Below, piece after piece: positions 12,388-24,487 of a stretch of DNA of 64,000 nucleotides. Position 1 is the first letter of the stretch; every line of letters begins with the position of its first letter. The position numbers and the translations under genes are program-made. Under the pieces are notes generated by a model. That model was not told the DNA's origin. It did no database searches and saw nothing but the letters and a program-made list of their open reading frames with translations. Origin of the DNA: Cyanoderma ruficeps (lineage: Eukaryota; Chordata; Aves; Passeriformes; Timaliidae). The stretch covers positions 5,645,205 to 5,709,204 of the forward strand of contig VZDJ01000056.1 of assembly GCA_008694505.1 (NCBI GenBank). Direction: 5' to 3'.

Positions 12388-14639
12388 AACAAACTTAGAC
12401 CCTTTTAAAAATGCAATACTTGGTATGTTTGGATTTCAAGACTGAAGGAGCTGAGATATGTATTTGTGCATTTAAGACTCCCTGTATGTGGCATGCATGA
12501 CTCACTGTTGCTTCAGATCATTTAACTGCTGCGCCCCATGACTTTTGCAATGAGCACAGCCACGTATAGATGTTAAAATATGAAAAATGAGCAGCCTTTC
12601 CTGTTGAGATGAAGGTGTATTATGGCATGTTGCCCTCCTCCTCCTGTAGGATGTGCACAAAGACCTGTCAGAGGTCCAAAGGGGGAGGAAGAAGGGAAAC
12701 CAAGGACAAAACACACTAGCCCAGGAGATGCTCAAATAATAAGCCATCACATTGATGGACCTATGAGCCCACCAGTTTCTCTCTCCCAGGCTCTGGCACA
12801 ACACATACAAGAAGGCTTCCCAGTTCTTGCAGCAAAAAGGGGAGACTGACGCTGTGCAACTTACAGAAAAATACATTGTGGATGGAAAGAGGGTGGTGCT
12901 GTTATAAAAAGAAAAATGATCCAGATTTGGAGCTGGTATTGGCATGAGAACAAGTGAGAGAAACTGAGGCCAGATTCTGACTCCCTCAAATGCCCTGGAG
13001 GGCCCAGGGAGTGAAATCTTGGCTGCCTTCATCAGAAGCAAGGACAAGGAAGCCCTGCCTCCTGGCAAGTGAACGAGATGCAAAAAAAAAGGTCAAGCCT
13101 GTGGCATCTCTATAGCTATGAGCACAGTCAGGCTGAGAGCCTGGAGGACCACAAGCAGCACAAGGCTCTGATGGACATGCTGGGCTGTGTAGATGCAGAG
13201 ATGACTCCTGGGCTCAGTCACTGACTTCCCTGATCCATGGCAAGGGTTAGAACAAGCCAGCCGCCCCTTCTCCACCCCAGGTACCTGAAGCAAAGAGGTT
13301 CAGCTCTCCCACACACACAGCGCTTGGCTGTGCAAGCAAATCATACACCCAAGTGTCCACAGCCCTGGGTAATCTCTTTTCCTCCTCAAAATCCTGGCAG
13401 ATTTTGCTACAGCTGCTATGATGTATCTTGGAAAGCAACACTTCACCTGACCCTTCATATTGGTGTGGCGAAGTGAAAACTTGGCAAATATGAGGAATTT
13501 ACCCAGCAGAAAAATCCTCCAAGCTTGATGTCTGCAGGGATGGGAGAAGACTGGAGGGAAAGATGTTTCCTCAGTTTGATGATCTCTGCTCTCATCCTGC
13601 TCTGCAGGGATCACGCTGGGATGAACAGGAGGGCATCCCCTGTGCACCAACCTCACAATAAGAGCACCCTTCAGCATCACTTGTAAGGACAGGGAGCCAC
13701 AAGCAGAATCCCTCTGTTGCTCTCCGTTGCTATGCTTTGCAGAGGGACATAAATCCCTGGGAATGCTCTCGGGCCGGTACGACTCAGCCAGGCCTGGAGG
13801 TTCATCACAGCCAGCAAATGTCCCACTTGCGAGAGGCCAATTCCCACCTCCCATTTTGGCATTTTGAGAAGTGTCCTTCCTTCCCAGCCCTGGCTCTTTA
13901 CACCTTGTACTCCCAAAGTCAGTGACTGCAATGAAGAGGATGAGGATCACTGAAATGAAAGCACTGACTATAGGTTACCACACTGCATCCCACTACATTC
14001 CACTTGCAGCAACAGCAATGCAAGGCAGAAGGGAGGCCAAAACACGCAGGCGTGTGGAAGATACAAAAAAATTAAAAAGCAGCAAGCAGAGGTTTTCTGC
14101 TGTAGCAGTGATCTACAGCTGTATGTCTTGTACTGTTATTTTCTATAAATAAGGACATGAAGAAGTTAAACAAATATAAAAGATGGCCAAGTGTTATTGA
14201 TAAGGAAATCTCAGATTTTCTGAGTTCCTTACAACAATATACTCCATAACTGCTTTACAGAAACTACTTTAAAAAGTTGAAATTTATTTTAATCAGAAGA
14301 ATTCTTTCATTATTTACCACTTTTCCTTATTTTACTTATATTTAATGATATTAATTCTTAAATTTTGCTGAAACTAGAAAGAACAGCTGTATGTTACATA
14401 ACAAAGGGGCTGCAGACAATTGAGACCTTCAAGAAAAATGAGAAAAGAGGCAATTGTGTGGTTTATAATCAAATTACGTTTGCAAGAGGAAAGAAATTGT
14501 TCTAAATTTCAGATGAAGCAAAGTGTGTGTAACTGCATAGGACATGCAGCATAGCTACGACTTAAAAGATGATTGCTTTAAATTCACATCTAACTGGCCT
14601 GCAAAGCAACCTGTTAAAAATACCATATGTTTTCCTACA

Positions 14640-14790
14640 GTTGAATATTCAACAGGAGACCTCTTTTTGTGTGTGCATTTCATACTTGCAAGATTTGCAC
14701 CTGTAGTTTTGACCACGTGATGCATTTGACAGACAGCTAATGGTGCTAATGAATTGCTCTGATCTGGGTGTGCAATTTATTGTGTGGGGG
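14640..14790. promoter_or_regulatory. Possible conserved non-coding element near exon H
   Basis: An E-box CACGTG at about 14715 is followed by TTGACAG (MEIS/TALE-like) and CTAATGGTGCTAATGAATTG (paired homeodomain-like sites). It lies about 330 bp downstream of exon H in transcript direction. Inference only. Confidence 0.3.
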
Positions 14791-15098
14791 TAAAACACGT
14801 GCCTGTGGAAAGCAAGGTGGGTCTCAGGCTCTCAGATCCCAGTGTCTCTCCTCCATCAAGTATTGCACTTTAAAATACCCATTGACAAGTCCCCCCAAGG
14901 AATTTTGTTTCTTGGGTTTGGTTCTGTCAAACACACAGGTTAACTGCTTCTGGATCTACTGATGTAAAAAGAAGCTTTATGATAATGAAAAAAACATTTT
15001 GTTTTGAAATCAGAAAGGTGTGTGAACATTGATTTACATCAGTGCAGAAAATCTTTTCATCAAAGACTTTGGCTGTCTAGGAGAACTTATTTACTTAC

Positions 15099-15311
15099 AA
15101 AATTGAGAGATTGGAGCATCTATCTGGGGTACATTTCCTCCTTTAGCATTTAGCTTTTGCACTTGGGTAGGTGGCACAGGTTTGTGAGACTGGCCAGTGG
15201 CTCGGTACATGGCTTGGACCCACAGGATACGGTCCTGCTCATCGTCACTCGCAAAAATCACCGTGTCTCCTTCCTTCACAGCATTGAAGAATGTTCTACC
15301 ACCATCCAAAC
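15099..15311 (-). CDS. CADPS: CADPS exon H (end of PH domain and following linker)
   Basis: A 213-nt exon, phase 1 in and phase 1 out. It starts with the rest of the split Gly codon, then [60 protein letters not shown] and [10 protein letters not shown], with a final T opening the Tyr codon completed in exon I. The [11 protein letters not shown] helix is the C-terminal helix of the PH domain, and its Trp is the hallmark invariant PH residue. The acceptor is TGCCAG|GTTT and the donor TTT|GTAAGT. The frame reads two codons past the donor before a stop. Differences from mammalian CADPS as remembered: LDGGRT for LEGGRA and PQI for PQL, all conservative. Confidence 0.98.
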
Positions 15312-16361
15312 CTGGCAGGAAACAAGTGACAATGCAGTTTCACAGACTTTGAGGCCAGCCAGGAGATCTCCCCCAGCTTCCCACCCCACCACTGCTCAGG
15401 TGTCTCTTCACTCAGTCCCATGCTGCTCTTAGCTCAATTCCCTCCCCTGCACCAAACTCACCTGCAACAAAGCCCACAGGTCCCCAGGTAACCCAATTAC
15501 TAAAACGTGCCCCAACACACTCAGATTAATTTCTTGTCTCACCTACAGCTCCATCTGTGTAAGTCCCATGTGGGCACCACTGGAGCCCAGTTAAAAATGG
15601 GGTTTGAGTGGGAGGTTCCCCATTAGGCGAAAAGTGTCAGTGCTCACACTGCAGAAAAAGGTCTTTGGGTGATATCCTTATTTTTATCATAGCCCTGATT
15701 TGGCACCCATCTTCCCATCTCCCTCATATGAGAGTTAAACAGGAATAAAGGTCTTGCAAACCAACCTACTGTATCTTTTCTTATCTCCTCTGGGGATACC
15801 ATTACCCAGGGCATGGTGAGGATCACCATGCTCAGCATGTTGCCTCACTGAAATAAAAGAAAAATGGTGCTTGTCCACTTGAAAAAGGGTCTCAACCACC
15901 AACAGGCACCTCCAGGCACCAAAGGCTTTCTGTCCCTGTCCCTTTCATGCACTGACATCCATCCCAGAGAGAATGGGGCTGGCAAAAATGCTGGCTTGGT
16001 CCCATAAATATTTTCTACAATAAAGACAAGCATAGCTGCTTGCCTTTTATTTAGGAAATATAATCTGAAAGCATAGGTTAGAGTCATTACTCAATTTGAG
16101 CATTCAGGTCACAATCAAATTTCACTAGGATTTTAAGGGTCTAATTCACTTAGGCTCTCCAGGAGAGATGAGTCTTTCTCTCTGGTGCAACTCCTAGCTC
16201 AGTCCCTTAGATCTATTTATAGTAAAGTCATGCACAGCTAATGATCAGTATAAACACAAGGATATTTGGAATAAAGCTGATCAGAGTTCAGCTGCAGGCA
16301 GGGAGGGGAAGAGAGAGGAGTCCCTTTGGGAGTGGTGAGCGCGGCAGCAGCCGCCCCGTAC
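15312..16361 (-). other. CADPS: CADPS intron between exons G and H (1.05 kb), nothing recognised
   Basis: The shortest complete intron here, separating two PH-domain exons. It has canonical GTACGG and TGCCAG ends. I see no repeat or RNA gene in it. Confidence 0.85.
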
Positions 16362-16470
16362 CTGGCTGTGGGTCAGTGTAGTCCACAGTGTATCCGTCGA
16401 GCTGCAGCAGCTCTTGAGGTTCTGCTTTTTTCTCCCGGTAGCTGCACATAGCAAATGTATATTGACTAAC
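16362..16470 (-). CDS. CADPS: CADPS exon G (PH domain, middle)
   Basis: A 109-nt exon, phase 0 in and phase 1 out. It reads [20 protein letters not shown], then [16 protein letters not shown], with a final G starting the Gly codon completed in exon H. This is the middle of the PH domain, strands three and four with the intervening loop. The acceptor is CCTCAG|GTTA and the donor [20 protein letters not shown] and DPQPG follow CADPS; CADPS2 has SEPQELMQLEG and DPHPG. It sits only 1.05 kb from exon H, the shortest intron in the window. Confidence 0.97.
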
Positions 16471-16922
16471 CTGAGGAAAATGACAAAGCTAAGATGGCAC
16501 CGGGTGACCACCACAAGGCAATCCAAAGTGCTTACAAACGCCACACGCTGACCACGCGTTTGCAGGGACGGGGATGGTGGGGTAATTTGGATAGTCATTG
16601 CCCATCAGAGACAGACGAAACTTTTTACCAGGCTTTCACAAAGCCCTCTCTTAACACACCCTGCTGCAGCACATATCTAATTCTCCACACCAGTACATAC
16701 AGCGGTTTAATTTCCTCCAAAAGAGGAAGCTCCACGGCTTAAAACCCTCTATCATTCATCCCCAGACAAGTGCAAGAGTGACACCCTGTCACAAACAATG
16801 TGAGCTAAATTGCTAGGTGCCAGTCATATTAAAGCAATCTTAAGATCCCACTGATCTCGGCAGTTGTTGTCATCAGTGCTGTAAATGGCAGCTCTCACTC
16901 CTCTGAGGTACCATCTGCATGA

Positions 16923-17106
16923 CACGATACATTCAATGTCAAGCTCTTGACGGAAGCCGACTCAGCTGCGGGGGCTCTGCCAGGCTCCCGAATCGCCTTC
17001 AGGAGCCCATCAGGCCGCATCAAGGCCCCGCGCGTACTCGGCGTGCCGCGATCTGCATGGTCGGCAAGGAGCTCCGCCAGGGAGAAGAGGAGAGGAATTC
17101 TCCGTG
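16923..17106. promoter_or_regulatory. CpG-dense patch inside the F-G intron
   Basis: Roughly 17 CpG dinucleotides fall within about 180 bp, including CCCCGCGCGTACTCGGCG, while the flanking intron has almost none. Such a patch can mark an unmethylated intragenic CpG island or alternative promoter, or a recent GC-rich insertion. It lies about 450 bp upstream of exon G in transcript direction. Its minus-strand ORF (16895-17116) matches no CAPS sequence. One undetermined base (N) is at 17110, just beyond the patch. Confidence 0.45.
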
Positions 17107-19300
17107 CCCNTGTCAAATGATTTCAAATGACTTTGTTAAGGTTGTGTCACATCCTGGACGCCTGACGTAATTTTATTCGTCTGGACATTTTCTTGACCTC
17201 TGGAGGAAACTTTAAAACTCTGGTGGGTGGCAATGAATTGTGCTTGTCATTTTTTGGAAGTTGGGAGAGATCCTGAAAGATGGGAGCATGGCTGAGCTGG
17301 GGGGTTTTGCCTTCAAACTCCAGCCAAACTGCTCGGCTACAAAGATACACGCAGCACTTATTTTGGTGGCATCTCTCACTAATAAAATGTAATTTATTGA
17401 AGTCGGGGGACCTGTCTATTGGCACAGCGTCTCCCAGTCGCCACTTGGTTTATTGCTGCCCTCTATGGGCTTCTGCTCACTGCCAGCCTGCTCCAGCAGC
17501 CCTGCCTGCACTGAGCTTTCCTCCAGGAACAGCTCCAAAAGCCACCTAAGAATAAACTCTATCATTAACACATTTGTGGGAGTAAGACTAAAAGCGATGC
17601 TTTAAGCATCTTGCATCCTCCTTAAAACTACCAGCACTGACTAAAGATTGACAAGTAGCAGACCAATAGCAGGAGCACACCAGTGCATATTCCCTGTTCT
17701 GAACTTTGCATGCCTACCATCGTATGGGCAACACAAAAATTAAAAAGATTAACACGAAGGAATCTAAAAATAACCCAGTGCCCCACAGCACAACATTCAG
17801 ACTCCTGTGGTGTTCATTCAGTCATACTTGCAGTATGTTGCTGCCATCTCCTGGAGAAACTCTGGAATGAGCTTTATTTATGGGAAAATCCTAGAGATTT
17901 AGTCTGAGCAGTGAGGATTTGATTTCTCTGTGTTAGACAGCCTGAACTTCAGGGACTGCATGATAAATACAATTCCTGAAATGAGTCAGTGCTAACCTAT
18001 GCTGACATTTATTGAAAACCTTAATACCACTAATGCTTTTTGCTTTTCCTGTATGGTCTATAGCAACAGGTAAATTTATTCAGTAGTTCAGCTGTTGTTC
18101 TCTGACCCTGAACATGAGGTCTGAATTTTGGGCTCTTCCTCATAAACAAGTAATTTCACTCCTCTTTGGACCCAGAAAATATTCTTCTATTGCCCTAGCA
18201 ATAAGACAACCACAGCAACAGAGTGGCAACATAGGGAAAAAGGCATTTCAGAGCTTGTATTTCTCATGTTAAAGGTTATAAATGACAGGTGTAGACAGTT
18301 AGGCTCTGGTGGAGCCATCCTGGGACAGAGGCAAAGCAAACTCATCTCTCCTGTTAGGATGCACAGGATTTCCTTGAAAGAACATTGTTATCAGAAGAGA
18401 CCTTCAAGAGAAACCTCCAGGTGGGTCTATAACATGCAGTGAGCAAGGGCTCATCCAGGTTCACATTTTACTTCTCTACTCACACAGCTCACAAGCCCAA
18501 GCTCAGGAATGTCACAAAACCTGCTGGCACCAGCAAGCAAGGATCAGGTTGGAGAGAGGACAAAGTTAATGATGGCCTCTGGAAGAGGTGCCAGCTGTGC
18601 CATGCAGAGTGCCTGCACCTAAACAACTCAAGCTACTGACTCCAAGGACTGGCAGACCAGCCTGTGTGCCCTATCCGGCTGCCTAGAGCATTTACTGCTT
18701 GGGGTCAGAGAGAAGTTGGTGCCAGGGCTACCAGGGCAATGTGGCTCCTTCCATTTACAAGCAGTGGTAAAGCCAAGCCCAAGAAAATGAGATTCTAGAA
18801 AGCTCAGTATGTCACAGTTGTGCTTTGCTGCTGAACAGCACTGTAGGGTCAAGAGGAGATTGCACTTGCCTTTCATCAGTCCTCCAAAATACTGTGCTTT
18901 ACAAAGCCTGCTTTCTGTAAAGCTCAGAAGTGGCCAGACAAGTGAAACAGTTAATAGCAGAAATTAATTTTACAGCCTGCTGAGTTCACTCTGAACCATA
19001 GCTGAGTATGAGAGTGAGTGAGCAGATGGGATGGGCAAGATGAATGGTTTGAGTAATTGGAAAAAACACAGATACAGAGAGGAAACTGAAGGAAGACAGA
19101 GGAGAAATCTCTGCCCAGTGAGGGACAAAATCTCAAAGCAGCTGGGATTTCATCCAGGGACTCGATGACAGCCAGGAAAGGAGCATCTAAGGAAGCTGAA
19201 CTTAGCTGAGAGAAAGTAAAAGAAGGGAACTAATTCAAGGCACCCCTGGTTGGTTCATTACAAAAAAGGGAAAACACTTTGAGAAATAATTTGAGACAAA

Positions 19301-19373
19301 AGAACATAAGGGGAAAAAGAAGTGGGGAAAAAGACAAAGAAATTCAGGAAAGGGGAAGCAGACAGCAGGAGAC
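19301..19373. repeat. Purine-rich tract
   Basis: About 70 bases dominated by A and G on the plus strand (GGGGAAAAAG and similar), part of a longer purine-biased zone from about 19060. No repeat family was recognised. Confidence 0.6.
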
Positions 19374-19852
19374 AAATGCCAAAGTTCACTATTCCCAGGC
19401 TGCTAAATTAAGTCTGACTTTCTTGGCACTTGACCATATTCTGTCACCAGCTATATAATCCAACTGATTAATAAATACAACAGATATGCATTAACCAGTC
19501 CTGACTTTGTCCTGGTTTCTCCACCAGAGACTCCTGCTCTAGTGAGCACTGCTTTCCCCAGGATCCTGCTCAAACCTGTTAATTGTTATGCCTCACACTC
19601 TGAGCTCAGTCATTTGCTCCCCCTCTTTTACTGTTGACACAACACCGCCCTACTTGGGTTAAATTCTTAAATGGACCTTTTCTAAATTAACAGCATGCAT
19701 TTTGTCCCAAGGGAGAGAAACCGTGCGAAGATACTGCCAGCTGTAATACAGCTTTCCACTTTGATGGGAGGCTCTTGTCCTCTGGTTGCAGCTGTATGTT
19801 GCCTCCCAAGCCCTTTCCTGACACAAATGAGGAGAGGAAATGATCTAGCTTG

Positions 19853-19872
19853 AAAAAAAAAAAAAAAAAAAA
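19853..19872. repeat. A20 homopolymer
   Basis: Twenty consecutive A residues in the F-G intron. No retroposon body or flanking duplication was recognised, so it may simply be a slippage tract. Confidence 0.9.
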
Positions 19873-22800
19873 GGCAAACCCAACAGTTTTCACATCTCAG
19901 CATATCCAGTCACCTCTAAAAAACTGCACAAAACAGTTGTCCCAGCTTCCCTCTTCAAGGAGGACATGTGTGTGGTCTCCTGGGCAGAGCTGTATGGTGT
20001 GGAATTCCTCCTGTATGGACAGGACATGCAGGACCTACTGCAGTCAGGCATAACAAGCTGTGGCATCAGTTTAACCAGCAGTTTCCAGATATTTTGTGTG
20101 TATCATACATTCCAGATTTCACAAGAATGACAATCTTTGCCTAGTTCTCAGTAAGTGTCCAAGAGAAAACATTATTTAATATGATTATGGGGACAAGCTA
20201 TGGGTCATTCACCTCAGCTTGAAGACCATGGTCTAGGACTGTTGGTGTACCACACTGCAATTCTGCTGAATTATTTTCTATTTCTGGGTGATATTCAGAG
20301 TTACTGAACACTTACTTCATTTCATTTTATCCCGAGTCAGCCGAGTTTTGCTAAAAGCAAGAACTGTCACTGTTAGTCTAAATTATACTGAGTTTAGGGA
20401 GTCTGTCACTAGAACAATAGATCCAGGCGTAGACACTGCAACTGGTTTTAATCTGCAGAGAGTTGATCTGGTTCCAACAACATTCTGCAAACACCACCAG
20501 ACACAATCAGCTGAAAACTGCTTCAAGCTACTCAGCAGACATGTCATCCAGGTACCATGGAGTGTTACTTCCCATATGCTGCCAGAGCACAGAAATGGGG
20601 TTATGATAAGAGATGAACAGATTCAGTCTGAAATCTCAGTGTAATTAATTCACTTGCCCTTAAAAATCATTACAAGAAATTTCCTATTGCAAAGCCAGCA
20701 AACCCACCAGAACCAACCATGGTGTTATCGCCAGTACAGCACATCAGACCTTGCAAAGAATTAATACAAGCTCTGTCAGTTATCAAAAATCCCAGCTTTT
20801 GCATGAGGGTCTAATTGGCAAACTGGCTGAAATTTGTGTGCTGTGCTCAAGCAGCTGATACAGCAACTTAGGAAACACTTACTTACAACATCTGCAATGG
20901 ATGTACATTTTCTTTCCTAACCAGTCACAGAGAACTTTGCCCTAAAAAGCTTAATTGCTTTTGCTTACCACTGCCACTGGCATTACTGCTGCCTTTACGA
21001 AGCATTTTCCTCGCTTGTGATGCTGCGGACCATTTCCATCCAAGCTCAGGGCCATATTCTGCCATCATTTTCACACTGCATATCTCAGGATTTAAAATTA
21101 GGCAAGTAACGAGTCTCTGCCATGTAATTTACATCTAATCAGTATTCTGCTCTTCTGCTGCTCATCTCAAAGGGTGTCTATGAGAAGGGTGGGCAGTGTA
21201 CAGAGAGGACTGCGATTCATTCGGAAGGGAAAACTAACCCCTCTTAATGCGCAGATCGGTGCTGGAACAGCACACACACTTGCTCTGCCAGCCATGCCAT
21301 GCCATAACCCTTCCCCGAGGGGTTGAGCCAAATCCACCCAGCAAGGCAGGTGCTGGAGAGTTGAGACTCAGGTCTAGAAATGACACAAAGGAACTGCTCT
21401 CACCCACTACACCCAAACAAATCTCTCCTGCATAACCCTTGCAGTTACACAGACACAGAAGGTGCGAGGGATTATTCCGCCCAAATTACAAGGCAGTTAT
21501 TGCTCCTTTCCCCTTCTCTGCAGGGCTTACACAAGCCAAGTAGCAGTGGAAGCGCTCCCAGCAGAGCTGCTTTTTCTCCATACGCGCGCAAAGCCTCCGT
21601 TCATGGCGGCAAGGCATCACTGACACAAAAGAGACAAACTGCCATCAACACCTTCCTCCTTGGTGCCACCCATGCAGTTTGGCACTTTTGTGCCTTGTTT
21701 AAATAGTTATGAAGAGTTTGAGTATTTATTACCACAGATTTCTTAACCACTGGTACCAGAAGACAGAGTGGTACCACCCAATAGCACCGAAGGAACCAAG
21801 GCTGTGTCCATCTGAAATGGGGTAAGAGGGAGAGAGAGCACAAGACCATGAGGGGGAGGTTATTCTACAAGCAACAGGGGAGGAGACAGAGCTGCAACAG
21901 AAGATGCTACAGGTAAGGGACAGAGACAAGGGATCAGAAAGAAATTGTTTAGTTACTCCTCCAAACAGCCTTGCCCTCCAGACCACTATATGCCAAATGG
22001 ACCTTATGCTTTGGGCTCTATCTCTCAGCTCTGGCACAGGCAGGAGCCTGGTGTAGCTGAAACTCCTGAAAGAGGGGCTGCTCCTTGTGCATTTTCTGTA
22101 ACAAGAGCCAGCTCACCTTCCTGCAGGGGTTATTTTCTGCCTGTGGTTTAGCAGAGTTCAGAGCATCCTGGACATCAACACCTTTACTGCCAATCCCTGT
22201 TCGTATCAGCACCCATCCTTTGCATTGCATGAAAAGCAAATGACAAACATACGGACAGCAAAGTATTTTTATTCCATCTTTATTGCCTGCTGACATGTTC
22301 AATATGCTCAAACTACATCTGAGGGACTGCATAGAGAGTGTTTCTTGTTTATATTTGATGTACGGCAGAACACTTTACATTGCACCAAATGTTGAGCAAA
22401 CGGTAACATAACAGAGAAGCTGCAGTGGCAGCTGGAATTTCTGAGGTGGGCTACAGAGACTCTCTGGGGGCAAAAGTCTGCTCATCTTATTCAAATGAAT
22501 TGCTTTTCTGGCCAAATTCTGCTCTGATATGCCAACTGACGAACACAGACCTAGTAACATGAGAAAACATGGAATAACTCTGAGAGCTTCAATTCCACAG
22601 CAAGCTGAAGAATATATAGCAGCTAAAAACCAGAGAAGCAACTGCAACCACACTGAATGGCCAGAAGGCTCCGAGAGAGACAAGGGAACCCATGTCCAAA
22701 CCTGCAAACCCTTGCACAGAACAGTACCAATAGAATTATTTATGGGAGAAATGAGGTCAGGAAAAATGACTCTGCTTTGGAGCATCCCTGTTCACAGGGA

Positions 22801-24420
22801 AAAAAGAACTGATAACTTGGTCTAATAGGACTGAATTTCGTCTCAGGGAAAAGCAATACCAGTTGCAGTACTGGTGATCATGGACTACCATAGCACTTCT
22901 AACTTCATTTCAGAACATAATAAAGGAAACATACAAAGAAAAACAATTCTTCAATCTCTGCCCAAGAACAGGGTCAGTATATAATGTTCTCAAAAGGGAA
23001 AGGCAGATAGAAGCATGCCCTGCGACTGCTTTACATGACCTCCCTGCTCTCTGTGGCCATTTTGACCCCGTGTGGAGTACAAAATCAGCACTTAAAATGC
23101 CTCTGCAGACCATACTTGGTTATGGGACTAGGTACTCAATGGGTCTCTCCAAATGGGTCCCACAGGTCATAAATCCCCTTTACTTCCCAAGGATGGATTT
23201 CCTTATCTCTCCCATAGTTTCATGCTATAGAAGCCAGCAAGGATGGCTAAAAGGGGAATGAACACAATTAAGCTTCCTACTGAGACGGCTGAACTTGGAG
23301 CAATAATTAACACAAAACAAAGGAACCAGCTTATACCAAGTGACTTAGGACCAGAGAAACCAGGTGTCTAAGGTGGAAGAGGGGCTGCTTTGACTCCTGT
23401 CCTTGCCAGCACAGGATAGACAGCACACAAGCATGCTCCAAATGTAGAGTCTGGTGCACCTGGTTTTATACCATCTCTGTTCTTACACTTTGACTCTCTA
23501 CAGCAGACCTGCCATCAGCTTCATCAGCAGCAGGGTTTACCCTCTGACCTGATCCGTTTGGATCTGTGTGGGATCTCAGTTGGATCCCATGTTATTCCAT
23601 CAGAGCATCTCTCTGTTGCTTTCATAGAGAACCCTCAACAAAGGTTTTATTCTTCACACTTGGAGACAACACACTGTGAGAGTCCAGAGAGGAGGGAGAG
23701 AGAGATGGAACCAAGGGGACTCTGTGACTTCCTCAGGTTGGTGTGAAGATGATCACTCACATTGGAGCCACACCTTCTTTGGTCAATGCAGTGGTTTCAC
23801 CTGCTCTAACACACAAAATGCTGACCAGATCCTTTTAGGTTTCAGAGGACATCTGCCTGTTTCCTTTAAATTCTTAACAGTAGTCAAACATACAGGTCTA
23901 CTGAAACTGGTAGGACAAAAAGTGAAAAAAAGGAAAAAGGAAGACACTGCAAAATTATGACTGCAAAATCATCAGTGAGAGCTGCAACCAATGAGAAGCA
24001 GTAATAAATGTGAAGGCAAGATAAATGTCAAGAATGATTTGATGCTGACTCTGACATAGCCAGTGATAAAACTTCTGTAGATTCAAACGGGCTCCAAATT
24101 TAACCTGGAGGTTCAAAAGAGAGCCCAAGAACCTCCAATCAAGACTGACTGAGCTTCCTCCTCACCTCATTAATTCCTCATTAAAATTGATTCTCTATTT
24201 TATCAAGCATTCAAGTGTGTCTGGAAACTCATGGCAAGAAGTCTGCAACTGGGATATCCTTGAGAACACCCATACATTTAGGAAAGAAGAATCTATGATT
24301 AACAAACACCCTGCACAGAACCACAGCTCAGCATCAATCACATGGCACTGAAAATAGCCACAGGACAGACTCAAGTATTTCATGTTGTGATTTAAGATCA
24401 CTTCTAGCTACATCTGTTAC

Positions 24421-24487
24421 CTGGACCAGGACAAAGAATCGTTTCTTCCATCTCTTCCAAACATTTTTACCAATGGCCCATAAATAC
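24421..24487 (-). CDS. CADPS: CADPS exon F (small exon, start of PH domain)
   Basis: A 67-nt exon, phase 2 in and phase 0 out. It encodes the end of the linker Gly and then [18 protein letters not shown] followed by VLVQ, the first two strands of the PH domain. The KRWKKR basic loop is the site known in CAPS proteins to be needed for PI(4,5)P2 binding and priming. The acceptor is CCCTAG|GTAT and the donor CAG|GTAACA. Because it is short and has no in-frame ATG, it is easily missed by ORF finding. WAIGKN here is one of the clearest distinctions from CADPS2 (YALGQK). Confidence 0.95.

Larger units (their letters stand above)
4099..15098 (-). other. CADPS: CADPS intron between exons H and I (11.0 kb)
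   Basis: An 11,000-bp intron. It carries no recognised gene or transposon. It holds several AT-rich blocks dense in homeodomain-like TAAT, octamer-like and E-box motifs, annotated separately as possible conserved elements, plus a TTC-type microsatellite, a purine tract and two A/C-rich simple repeats. Its ORFs of up to 216 codons (13300-13950 minus) look like chance ORFs. Confidence 0.75.
16471..24420 (-). other. CADPS: CADPS intron between exons F and G (7.95 kb)
   Basis: A 7,950-bp intron with a CpG-dense patch near its 3' end (annotated separately), an A-run of 20 at 19853-19872, and a purine-rich tract at 19301-19373. A second, weaker CpG cluster lies around 21550-21610. No coding exon, RNA gene or transposon was recognised. 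Its ORFs of up to about 136 codons look like chance ORFs. Confidence 0.75.

Noticed and set aside
13300..13950. 216-codon minus-strand ORF beginning with a hydrophobic MILILFIAV
   Set aside because: The apparent signal peptide is short, the rest is low in structure and matches nothing known, and it overlaps other long chance ORFs in intron H-I.
19500..19530. TTGTCCTGGTTTCTCC resembling the LTR start
   Set aside because: Similarity does not continue past about ten bases, and there is no matching end or target duplication.
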